Shown here: positions 51,997 through 62,518 of the stretch, piece after piece
Position numbering within the stretch: the stretch's first letter is position 1
How the letters are laid out: each line of letters opens with the position of its first letter
Origin: Sedimentimonas flavescens
GTDB lineage: Bacteria; Pseudomonadota; Alphaproteobacteria; Rhodobacterales; Rhodobacteraceae
Reading direction: 5' to 3'
Assembly: GCF_019264375.1 (NCBI RefSeq)
Contig: NZ_JAHVAI010000002.1
Span: 62,001-126,000 of the forward strand
DNA length: 64,000 bases
Position numbers and translations under genes: made by a program
Notes under the pieces: generated by a model
Told to the model about the DNA's origin: nothing
Databases searched by the model: none
Seen by the model: only the letters and a program-made list of their open reading frames with translations

Positions 51997-53929
51997 ATTG
52001 TTTCAGTACGTAGCGGCCGGGCGCGTTTTGCAGCGGCTTGTAGCCCGCATCCGCATTGCCCATAGGCGGCGGCGCCTGGTCCGGGCCGGCAACTGCACCC
52101 CCGGTCACGCGCAGCCAATCGGCCCAGGGCTCCCACCACGAGCCCTGCACTTTCGGCACACTCTTGGCCCAGTCCTCCGGCGCGGGATGGTTGTGGCCAG
52201 GCACATGCGTCATGATCCGGTGCTTGGCGCGCGCGCTGCCGGGCGGCGCCACGATGCCCGTGTTATGCCCGCCCGAGACCAGCGCGAAGGTCACATCGCC
52301 ATGCATCAGGTAGGTCAGCTTGAAGACCGAGTTCCACGGCGCGATGTGGTCATGCTCGGTCGCGACGGCGAAGACCGGCGCCTTGATGTCCTGCAGGTAG
52401 ATGTGGCCTTCCCCCGCGGTCATCCGGCCATCCGCCAGATCGTTGTTGAGGAACAGCTTGCGCAGATACTCCGAATGCATCTTGTAGGGCATCCGCGTCG
52501 CGTCATGGCTCCAGGCACCAAGCGACGAGGGCGCCTCGCGCTCGCCCAGCATGTATTCGCGCACCATCTTCGACCAGACGAGGTCTTGCGACTTGAGCAT
52601 CGAGAAGGTGCCCGCCATCGCCTCCTTGTCCAGATAGCCCTCTTCCCACATCATGTCTTCCAGCAGCGACAGCTGGCTTTCATTGGTGAAAAGCGAAAGC
52701 TCACCGGCTTCGGTGAAATCAACCTGCGCGGCCAGCATGGTCATCGAGGCAAGCCGCTCATCCCCGTCGCGCGCCATTGCAGCGGCGGTCACGGAGAGAA
52801 GTGTCCCTCCGAGACAATAGCCCAGACCGTGCACTTTCTCGGCCCCGGTGATCGCGCTGATCGCGTCGATCGCGGCCATCACGCCAAGCTCGCGGTAGTC
52901 ATCGAAGCCAAGCTCGCGGTCTTCCTCATCGGGGTTTTTCCAGCTGATGCAGAACACCGAAAAACCCTGATCGACCAGCCACTTGATCATCGACTGGGGC
53001 GGCGTCAGATCGAGGATGTAGTATTTCATGATCCAGGCCGGGACGATCAGCAACGGCACCGAATGCACCGTGGGCGTCGTCGGAGCGTATTGGATCAGTT
53101 CGATCAGGCGGTTGCGGAAAACGACCTTGCCCGGCGTTATCGCAACCTCATGACCCGGCGTGAACTCCGGCGGATCCTCAGGCTGACCGGTCATCCGTTT
53201 CATCATGTCTTCGTAGAAGAACTGTGCACCGCGCGTCAGATTGCGGCCACCCTCTTCGACGGTGCGCTGGATCAGATGCGGGTTGGTCAGCAGGAAGTTC
53301 GAAGGCGAGAACATGTCGAGGAACTGGCGCCCGTAGAACTCGACCACTTTCTCGTGCCTCTCCTCCACCCCGTGCACTTCGGAGGTGGCGTTATGCCACC
53401 ACTGCTGCGTCAGCAGGAAGCTTTGGGAATAGAGCGAGAAGGGAAACTTCAGCCATTCGGGCCCGGCGAATCGGCGGTCTTGCTTGAGCGGCTCGACGCA
53501 GACCTCGCCGTTGCCACCGGCCGCCTGACACAGGATCTCGGCCGCCAGACGCTGCGCCTTGCGCGCCGATTTCCAGACCAACTCAGCCCGCTTGCCGGGG
53601 CTGATTGCCAGATGCGCCGCCCAATCGCCCCAGGCGAGCGCAAGCGAAATCGGCGAGATGCTCGCCCCGAGCTTGCCGAACTGCGCATGGACCAAACGGT
53701 CGAGTCTGACGAATGCCTCTTCAGCGGCCAGCTTTTCGGGCGTGTCGGTCAACAGGACCTCGGCCAGCCGAGCCGGAAGATTTGGGACGGGCTCTGCCTT
53801 GTCTGCCTTGGGCGCAAGCGCTTCGGGCCTTTCGGCAACCACAGTCCCAGAGATAGCTTGGGCGGCCGATTCCACGGCCGCCTCAGCCTTGACGCGCGAC
53901 CGGCGCGCCTTCGGAGCAGATGTCGTCAT
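51995..53929 (-). CDS. phaC: Class I poly(3-hydroxyalkanoate) synthase
   Basis: A 644-residue PHA polymerase. The lipase-like box GLGYCLGGTLL gives catalytic Cys372; the Asp lies in VATEHDHIAPW and the His in SGGHNTGIVAPPG. The N-terminal PhaC domain includes PLKQDRRFAGPEW and SQSFLLTQQWW. Compared with about 600 residues for Rhodobacter PhaC, it has a longer Ala/Lys/Glu-rich N-terminal extension (1-50), probably disordered. It polymerises (R)-3-hydroxyacyl-CoA into storage granules. The phasin gene lies 44 bp upstream on the same strand. Confidence 0.95.
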   Translation of the reverse strand: MTTSAPKARRSRVKAEAAVESAAQAISGTVVAERPEALAPKADKAEPVPNLPARLAEVLLTDTPEKLAAEEAFVRLDRLVHAQFGKLGASISPISLALAWGDWAAHLAISPGKRAELVWKSARKAQRLAAEILCQAAGGNGEVCVEPLKQDRRFAGPEWLKFPFSLYSQSFLLTQQWWHNATSEVHGVEERHEKVVEFYGRQFLDMFSPSNFLLTNPHLIQRTVEEGGRNLTRGAQFFYEDMMKRMTGQPEDPPEFTPGHEVAITPGKVVFRNRLIELIQYAPTTPTVHSVPLLIVPAWIMKYYILDLTPPQSMIKWLVDQGFSVFCISWKNPDEEDRELGFDDYRELGVMAAIDAISAITGAEKVHGLGYCLGGTLLSVTAAAMARDGDERLASMTMLAAQVDFTEAGELSLFTNESQLSLLEDMMWEEGYLDKEAMAGTFSMLKSQDLVWSKMVREYMLGEREAPSSLGAWSHDATRMPYKMHSEYLRKLFLNNDLADGRMTAGEGHIYLQDIKAPVFAVATEHDHIAPWNSVFKLTYLMHGDVTFALVSGGHNTGIVAPPGSARAKHRIMTHVPGHNHPAPEDWAKSVPKVQGSWWEPWADWLRVTGGAVAGPDQAPPPMGNADAGYKPLQNAPGRYVLKQ

Positions 53930-53973
53930 CTCTCAACCTAGTTACGGCGGGCGGCCCATCCGCCCGTCCTTCG

Positions 53974-54345
53974 TCAGTCTTTTTTGCCCGTCGCCGAAAT
54001 GATGGCGTTGCCTTCCTCGGTCGCGGTACGCACCGCCTGCTCGGCGATTTCCGTCACCGACGCGGCAAGCTTGTTCGTTTCGGTCGAATAATCGCTCAGC
54101 ATCCGTTGCCAGAAGGTCGTCCAGAGCGCCATCGCTTCGTTCGGATCCTTCGCATCGGCCAGATCGGCCAGCATGCTGCGGTCCCGCTCAAAACGGGTTT
54201 TCAGGAAGTCCAGCGTCTCGATGTTCTGCTTGAGCAGCGCCTCGGCCATCCGGGCCTGCGGGCGCAGGAACATCGACATATCAACCGACGGGGTCGGCAT
54301 ACAACCGGCCATCGCGCCGAACGGGTTCTGTTTCTTACTTGCCAT
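53974..54345 (-). CDS. Phasin-like PHA granule protein
   Basis: A 123-residue, largely helical protein: MASKKQNPFGAMAGCMPTPS, then ARMAEALLKQNIETLDFLKTRFERDRSMLADLA and an amphipathic alanine/threonine-rich C-terminal helix (VTEIAEQAVRTATEEGNAII). Amphipathic helices and position before phaC fit a phasin coating PHA granules. Confidence is limited because phasins diverge strongly. GAAGGAGG precedes the ATG. It probably shares a transcript with phaC. Confidence 0.7.
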   Translation of the reverse strand: MASKKQNPFGAMAGCMPTPSVDMSMFLRPQARMAEALLKQNIETLDFLKTRFERDRSMLADLADAKDPNEAMALWTTFWQRMLSDYSTETNKLAASVTEIAEQAVRTATEEGNAIISATGKKD

Positions 54346-54504
54346 GTCTGTCCTCCTTCAGTCTCAGTCAAGCTCAAGGAGTCTATCACTCTTCGCACAC
54401 GCAGAAATTGATCTGCCGCAATACCTGCCAAGATTAACGCGCATTGTAAAAGTCACGTTAAATTATTAGCCGCAGATCTCTTTTTAGAACATTTTTCGGG
54501 CATT

Positions 54505-54516
54505 TTGCAGATGCAG
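54505..54516. promoter_or_regulatory. Possible PhaR operator upstream of the phasin gene
   Basis: TTGC-N4-GCAG resembles the CTGC-N3/4-GCAG sites bound by the PHA repressor PhaR in Rhodobacter. It lies 160 bp upstream of the phasin ATG, in an AT-rich stretch after bluB. One base differs from the ideal dyad. Confidence 0.3.
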
Positions 54517-54529
54517 CATAAAGCCCAGA

Positions 54530-55303
<774 letters not shown>

Positions 55304-55311
55304 CTATCCTG

Positions 55312-55462
55312 TCCGGCCGGTCTTCTGACTTCGGCTTCGCGCGGTACAGCGCCTTCCCGGCCTTGGCCAGTGGCTCCAGCTGCACCATCCACCTTACAGC
55401 GTTGGGCACGTCGCGGAGTTGCACCGCGTTCCCGATTATCCCGACCGCAGCCGGGCACCAGA
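55312..55462 (-). ncRNA. Cobalamin (AdoCbl) riboswitch upstream of bluB
   Basis: On the minus strand the conserved parts appear in order: GGGAACGCGGTGCAACTCCGC, GTGCCCAACGCTGTA, GCCACTGG, GGGAAGGCGC, and the B12 box AGCCGAAGTCAGAAGACC. Spacing fits Rfam-type cobalamin aptamers. Binding of the coenzyme should reduce bluB expression. After the aptamer, CCCCCT near 55297-55303 could pair with the bluB Shine-Dalgarno AGGGGA; no T-run terminator is seen, so translational control is likelier. Confidence 0.93.
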
Positions 55463-55552
55463 CCCGCGCAAGCTAGCCAAACAAGCCCGCCGCCGCAAGC
55501 CGCACAACCCCCATTGACAGCGCCCCCGCCCCTGCGTCATCTTCCGCCCCAC

Positions 55553-55652
55553 GTCAGGGGAGTCCCGCCTAGGGGACTGAGAGGCTGACAGGGGGAAACC
55601 CCGGTGAAGCGACCCTTTGAACCTGACCCAGTTGATACTGGCGTAGGAAGAC
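55553..55652 (+). ncRNA. TPP riboswitch upstream of thiC
   Basis: The THI-box elements are clear: GTCAGGGGAGTC, GGGACTGAGAGGCTGACA, then ACCCTTTGAACCTGACCCAG and GATACTGGCGTAGGAA. It should bind thiamin pyrophosphate and switch off the thi operon. The aptamer starts 90 bp from the cobalamin riboswitch, which is transcribed the other way. Confidence 0.95.
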
Positions 55653-55677
55653 CGAAGGGCGCCCTCCCGACATATGA

Positions 55678-58503
<2,826 letters not shown>

Positions 58504-58514
<11 letters not shown>

Positions 58515-58701
58515 TGTGAACGGCACCCCGCGCGAGGTTCAGGCCGAAACCCTCTCTGCGCTGCTCGATGAGTTGGGCTTCGAGGCCCCCTGCGTCGCGA
58601 CCGCCGTTGATGGCACATTCGTGCCGCGCACCCTGCGCGACGCCCACCCCCTTACCCCCGGCGCGCGGATCGAGATCCTCGCCCCCATGCAGGGAGGCTG
58701 A
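58504..58701 (+). CDS. thiS: Sulfur carrier protein ThiS
   Basis: A 65-residue ubiquitin-fold protein ending in the required Gly-Gly (PMQGG), which is adenylated by ThiF and thiocarboxylated to donate sulfur to Thi[21 protein letters not shown] is the family start. It overlaps the thiO end by 11 bp. Confidence 0.94.
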
Positions 58702-58702
58702 G

Positions 58703-59461
58703 ATGTTCTACGGAACGGAACTATCCTCGCGCCTCTTTCTCGGGACGGCGCAATACCCCTCGCCCGCGATCCTGGCTGAAGCGATCCGCGCCTCGGGCAC
58801 CGAGGTCATCACCGTCAGCCTGCGCCGCGAGGGGCCGGGCGGCGGCGGCTTCCGCGATCTGATCGCCGCGACCGGCTGCCGGGTGCTGCCCAACACCGCC
58901 GGATGCCACACCGCGCGCGAGGCGATCACCACCGCCCATATGGCGCGCGAGGTCTTCGGCACCAACTGGATCAAGCTTGAGGTCATCGGTCATGCCGACA
59001 CACTTCAGCCCGACCCTTTCGCGCTGCTCGAGGCCGCGCGGGTGCTGTGCGCCGAGGGCTTTGAGGTCTTCCCCTACACCACCGAAGACCTGATCCTCGG
59101 AGAAAAGCTGATCGAGGCCGGTTGCCGCGTGCTTATGCCATGGGGGGCGCCCATCGGCTCAGGCCAGGGCCTGCGCAATATCGAGGGGCTGCGCTCGATG
59201 CGCGCCCATTTCCCCGACACTCCCCTCGTCATCGACGCGGGTATCGGCGCGCCCTCGCAAGCAGCGGAAGCGATGGAGATGGGCTTCGACGCTGTGCTAT
59301 TGAACACCGCCGTTGCCAAGGCGCTGGCCCCGGTCGGCATGGCGCGCGCCTTCAGGCAGGCAGTCGAGGCGGGGCTGGCGGCGCATCGCGCGGGCCTGAT
59401 GCCCCGGCGCGATATGGCCTCGGCCTCCACCCCAATCTTTGGCATGGCGGCATTGGCATGA
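58703..59461 (+). CDS. thiG: Thiazole synthase ThiG
   Basis: A 252-residue TIM-barrel enzyme forming the thiazole phosphate from deoxyxylulose phosphate, dehydroglycine and ThiS thiocarboxylate. The catalytic lysine lies in [12 protein letters not shown], and [26 protein letters not shown] and [17 protein letters not shown] are typical. ATG 58703 is 1 bp after thiS, with GGGAGG upstream; a longer frame overlapping thiS is rejected. Confidence 0.95.
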   Translation: MFYGTELSSRLFLGTAQYPSPAILAEAIRASGTEVITVSLRREGPGGGGFRDLIAATGCRVLPNTAGCHTAREAITTAHMAREVFGTNWIKLEVIGHADTLQPDPFALLEAARVLCAEGFEVFPYTTEDLILGEKLIEAGCRVLMPWGAPIGSGQGLRNIEGLRSMRAHFPDTPLVIDAGIGAPSQAAEAMEMGFDAVLLNTAVAKALAPVGMARAFRQAVEAGLAAHRAGLMPRRDMASASTPIFGMAALA

Positions 59462-60051
59462 TGGACCGGTTCTACCTGATCTCCGGCACCGCCGAACTGC
59501 TCGAACGCCTTGTCCCCCTTGGCGTAAAGCTGGTGCAGTTGCGCGCCAAGGACCTGCCGCCGGACCTGCTGCGCGCCGAGGCACTGCATGCACAGGCCGT
59601 TTGCGCGGCCCATGGGGCGCAGCTGATCCTGAACGATTACTGGGAACTGGCGCTCGAACTGGGCATCGACTTCGTCCACCTCGGGCAAGAAGACCTCGAC
59701 ACCGCCGATCTTGGGGCGCTGCGCCGCGCAGGGGTTCGCTTTGGCCTATCAACCCATGATGAAGCAGAACTTGAGCGCGCCCTTGCCTGCGATCCGGCCT
59801 ATGTCGCGCTTGGCCCGATCTTTCCGACTCTGCTCAAGCAGATGAAATGGGCGCCGCAGGGCCATGCCCGCATCCGCGCCTGGAAAGACTGCGCAGGCTC
59901 GGTGCCGCTGGTCGCCATCGGCGGGCTGACACCTGAACGCCTGCCCGAGGTCTTCGCGGCAGGCGCCGACTGTGCCGCCGTCGTGACCGACATTCAACAG
60001 GCCGCCGACCCCGTCGCCCGCACCCGCACCTGGATCGAGGCCACAAGATGA
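59458..60051 (+). CDS. thiE: Thiamin phosphate synthase ThiE
   Basis: A 197-residue TIM-barrel enzyme joining HMP-PP and thiazole phosphate. It has [33 protein letters not shown], the phosphate-loop [21 protein letters not shown] and VAIGGLTPE. The double ATG at 59458/59461 overlaps the thiG stop. It is on the short side of the family, with a compact N terminus. The upstream open frame into thiG is discounted. Confidence 0.93.
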   Translation: MMDRFYLISGTAELLERLVPLGVKLVQLRAKDLPPDLLRAEALHAQAVCAAHGAQLILNDYWELALELGIDFVHLGQEDLDTADLGALRRAGVRFGLSTHDEAELERALACDPAYVALGPIFPTLLKQMKWAPQGHARIRAWKDCAGSVPLVAIGGLTPERLPEVFAAGADCAAVVTDIQQAADPVARTRTWIEATR

Positions 60052-61010
60052 GCCGCTACCTGCGCCAAACCGCCCTGCCCGAGATCGGCCCCGAAGGACA
60101 GGCCCGCCTTGCCCGCGCCCACGTCGCCATCATCGGCGCCGGGGGCCTAGGCTGCGGCGTTATCCCCGCGCTGGCCGGCGCAGGTGTTGGGCAACTCACT
60201 ATCCTCGACCCCGACCACGTAGAAGAAAGCAACCTGCACCGCCAGACGCTTTACCGGATGACCGACATCGGCCAGCCAAAAGCGCTCTGCGCCGCGCGCG
60301 AGGTCGTCGCCCTCAACCCCGGCATCCGCGCCGAGGGGCAGATTATGCGCCTTGTGCCGTCGAACATGGCCACCGTGCTTGAGGGCGCCGACCTGATCAT
60401 CGATGCAGCCGACAGTTTCGCCGTCAGCTACATGCTCTCGGATTACTGCCACCCACGTGGGCTCCCGCTGGTTTCGGCCGCGGTGCTGGCGCGGCAGGGC
60501 TATGTGGGCGCGTTCTGTGGCAGCGGGCCGAGCTATCGCGCCGTCTTCCCCGACGTTCCGGAGCATATGGCCAGCTGCAATGAGACCGGCGTCATGGGGC
60601 CGGTTGTGGCGGCCATCGCGGCACTTCAGGCGCAAATGACACTGTCGGTCCTGATCGGGCACCAGCCCTCGCCCATCGGCCAGTTGCTCCATCTGGACCT
60701 TGCGAACTGGCGCATTTCGGCGATGCGTTTCGATGGCGCGCCCGAGCCTGCCACCCGCTATCCTTTCATTTCGCTGACACAGATCGACCCTGCCGATCTG
60801 GTCATCGACCTGCGCCCCGAGGCCGAGGCGGCCGAGCCCGCCCACCCGTCCGCACGACGCGTCGCACCCGCCGAACTGAGCGCCCTTTCAGCGCCCGCCG
60901 AGCAACGGCTGGTTCTGTGCTGTCGCTCGGGCCTGCGCGCGATGCGCGCGGCGCGCAAACTCACCGACATGGGCCACCGGAGCATTGCGTTGCTGGCGGT
61001 TGGTCCATGA
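60048..61010 (+). CDS. thiF: ThiF adenylyltransferase fused to a rhodanese domain
   Basis: A 320-residue protein. Residues 1-230 are an E1-like HesA/MoeB/ThiF domain with the nucleotide loop VAIIGAGGLGCGVIPALAGAG and the MASCNETGVMGPVV segment aligning with the ThiF catalytic Cys184 region. The paired CxxC zinc motifs of MoeB/ThiF are missing (SYRAVFP replaces CYRC). Residues about 238-320 form a rhodanese-like domain with active-site loop CCRSGLRAMR. The fusion could adenylate ThiS and feed it persulfide sulfur. It overlaps thiE and thiD by 4 bp. Confidence 0.88.
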   Translation: MSRYLRQTALPEIGPEGQARLARAHVAIIGAGGLGCGVIPALAGAGVGQLTILDPDHVEESNLHRQTLYRMTDIGQPKALCAAREVVALNPGIRAEGQIMRLVPSNMATVLEGADLIIDAADSFAVSYMLSDYCHPRGLPLVSAAVLARQGYVGAFCGSGPSYRAVFPDVPEHMASCNETGVMGPVVAAIAALQAQMTLSVLIGHQPSPIGQLLHLDLANWRISAMRFDGAPEPATRYPFISLTQIDPADLVIDLRPEAEAAEPAHPSARRVAPAELSALSAPAEQRLVLCCRSGLRAMRAARKLTDMGHRSIALLAVGP

Positions 61011-61744
61011 GCGGTCAGCGGTCAAAAAGCGTGTTGCTGATCGGCGGGATGGATTCCAGTGGCGGCGCGGGTTTGCTGCGCGATGCTCGGGCGCTAGAGC
61101 AGGCAGGCTGCCACGCTCGGGTCGCCGTCACCGCGGTGACCGCCCAAACCGATCGCGGATTGCTCGCGAGTCAACCCATGGCGCCGGAAATGGTCGCAGC
61201 ACAGATCCGCGCGGCACTTGTCTGCGGACCCATCGGGGCGGTCAAGATCGGGATGCTCGGCACGGCAAGCATCGTCGCGGCCGTGACCGAAGAGCTACCC
61301 GATCTGCCCATCATCCTCGATCCGGTGATGGCGACCAGCTCGGGCGGTGCACTTCTCGATTACGCCGGGCTTTCCGCGATGATCGCCTTCTTACCGCGCG
61401 TCCTGCTGCTGACGCCGAACCTGCCCGAGCTTGCGGTGATCGCGGCTCATCTTGGCCCCGAAACCGGGACGACCGAGGCCAGCGCGCGCAAGCTTCTCGC
61501 CCACGGAGCGCAGCATGTCTTGGTCAAGGGCGGCCATGCCGAGGACATCGCGGCCACCGACTTTCTGTTCTCAGCCGATGCGCAGCCCGTGCCCTTCACC
61601 GCGCCGCGCATTCCCAAGTCGCTGCGCGGAACCGGCTGCTATCTCGCCAGCGCCATCGCCGCGCGCATCGCATTCGGCGAACCTATTGAGATCGCCTGCG
61701 CCGAAGCCAAGACGGCGCTGCATCGCCTTTTCACCGAAAGCTAG
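61007..61744 (+). CDS. thiD: HMP/HMP-P kinase ThiD
   Basis: A 245-residue ribokinase-fold kinase phosphorylating hydroxymethylpyrimidine and its phosphate. It starts with VLLIGGMDSSGGAGLLRDARAL, contains ILDPVMATSSGG, LVKGGHAED and the catalytic-base region KSLRGTGCYLASAIAA. The usual GTGC-T/S-L pattern is present as GTGCYL. It is the last gene of the operon, and its stop lies 3 bp from the convergent gene. Confidence 0.92.
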   Translation: MSGQRSKSVLLIGGMDSSGGAGLLRDARALEQAGCHARVAVTAVTAQTDRGLLASQPMAPEMVAAQIRAALVCGPIGAVKIGMLGTASIVAAVTEELPDLPIILDPVMATSSGGALLDYAGLSAMIAFLPRVLLLTPNLPELAVIAAHLGPETGTTEASARKLLAHGAQHVLVKGGHAEDIAATDFLFSADAQPVPFTAPRIPKSLRGTGCYLASAIAARIAFGEPIEIACAEAKTALHRLFTES

Positions 61745-61747
61745 CCG

Positions 61748-62518
61748 TCACCCGGCGCGGAACGCGCGCCACAGAAGGCCCGCACGACGTCCGAACTCAG
61801 ACCCGGCAAGCGCGCCTTGCGCGACCAGCGCGGGGTTCTGAATCGCGCGCTTCAACTGCCCCGCAGCCTGCCATCCCGGCAGGCAGGCGATGCGGGCCGC
61901 AGCGCCCTGGGCCTGCGCCTCGCCAGCTTTCAGCCGGGCAAGGCCCTTGGCCGCCAGCGCGCGGATCGCTTCGGGGCGGCCATCGACCAGCGGGTAACGC
62001 CCGCGCGCTTCCAGCGCCGGAACCGCAACCAACCAAGAGGCAAGGCCCGCGCCATAGGCAAAATCGCGAATCGCAGGCTCAGCAGCGGGATCCGCCCCCA
62101 AGGCACGTGCCGCAGCCCAACAGAGATTTCCCGCCGTGCCATCGAGATAGCTATCGAAAGCGGCCTCATCCTCGAAGGGCTCATGCCAGCAATCCCACCG
62201 ACGCGCCTCTGCGACTTCGCGCAGAAGCCCCGCCTGCCCCTGAAGCATCACGAGGGCCGGGCCGATCTCATGCGCGGGTTCGCGCCCGGTCTCGGCCAGA
62301 TCCTCCAGCGCATCGACCCACCATTGCAGGCGCATCTCGGCGACCATCGGTTCGGCCGAAGCCCAGGGCGCGCGGGCAATCTCGAGGTTGGCGGCATAAA
62401 GCGGCCAGAGCCGGTCGCGCAGATCAGCGCGGGTCGCCATCGTGGCAAGAAACCGATCCGGGTCGCCCGCCTCGACGCGCTCGGCCGCTGCGCGCAAACT
62501 GGCGCTCAGCGCGGTCAT
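61748..62518 (-). CDS. Squalene/phytoene synthase-like protein (NDUFAF6-like)
   Basis: A 256-residue all-helical protein of the trans-isoprenyl diphosphate synthase superfamily. The motif MVAEMRLQWWVDALEDLAETG and YGAGLASWLVAVPALEARGRYPL match the NDUFAF6/COG1562 branch. The first aspartate-rich DxxxD motif of true squalene and phytoene synthases is absent (YAANLEIARAPW there), so it is probably not a prenyl synthase. The mitochondrial relative NDUFAF6 assists complex I assembly. ATG 62516-62518 overlaps the cimA stop (ATGA). Confidence 0.8.
   Translation of the reverse strand: MTALSASLRAAAERVEAGDPDRFLATMATRADLRDRLWPLYAANLEIARAPWASAEPMVAEMRLQWWVDALEDLAETGREPAHEIGPALVMLQGQAGLLREVAEARRWDCWHEPFEDEAAFDSYLDGTAGNLCWAAARALGADPAAEPAIRDFAYGAGLASWLVAVPALEARGRYPLVDGRPEAIRALAAKGLARLKAGEAQAQGAAARIACLPGWQAAGQLKRAIQNPALVAQGALAGSEFGRRAGLLWRAFRAG

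Noticed and set aside
51998-53941. 647-codon plus-strand ORF opposite phaC
   Set aside because: Arg/His-rich mirror of the phaC frame, with the PHA synthase active site clear on the minus strand.
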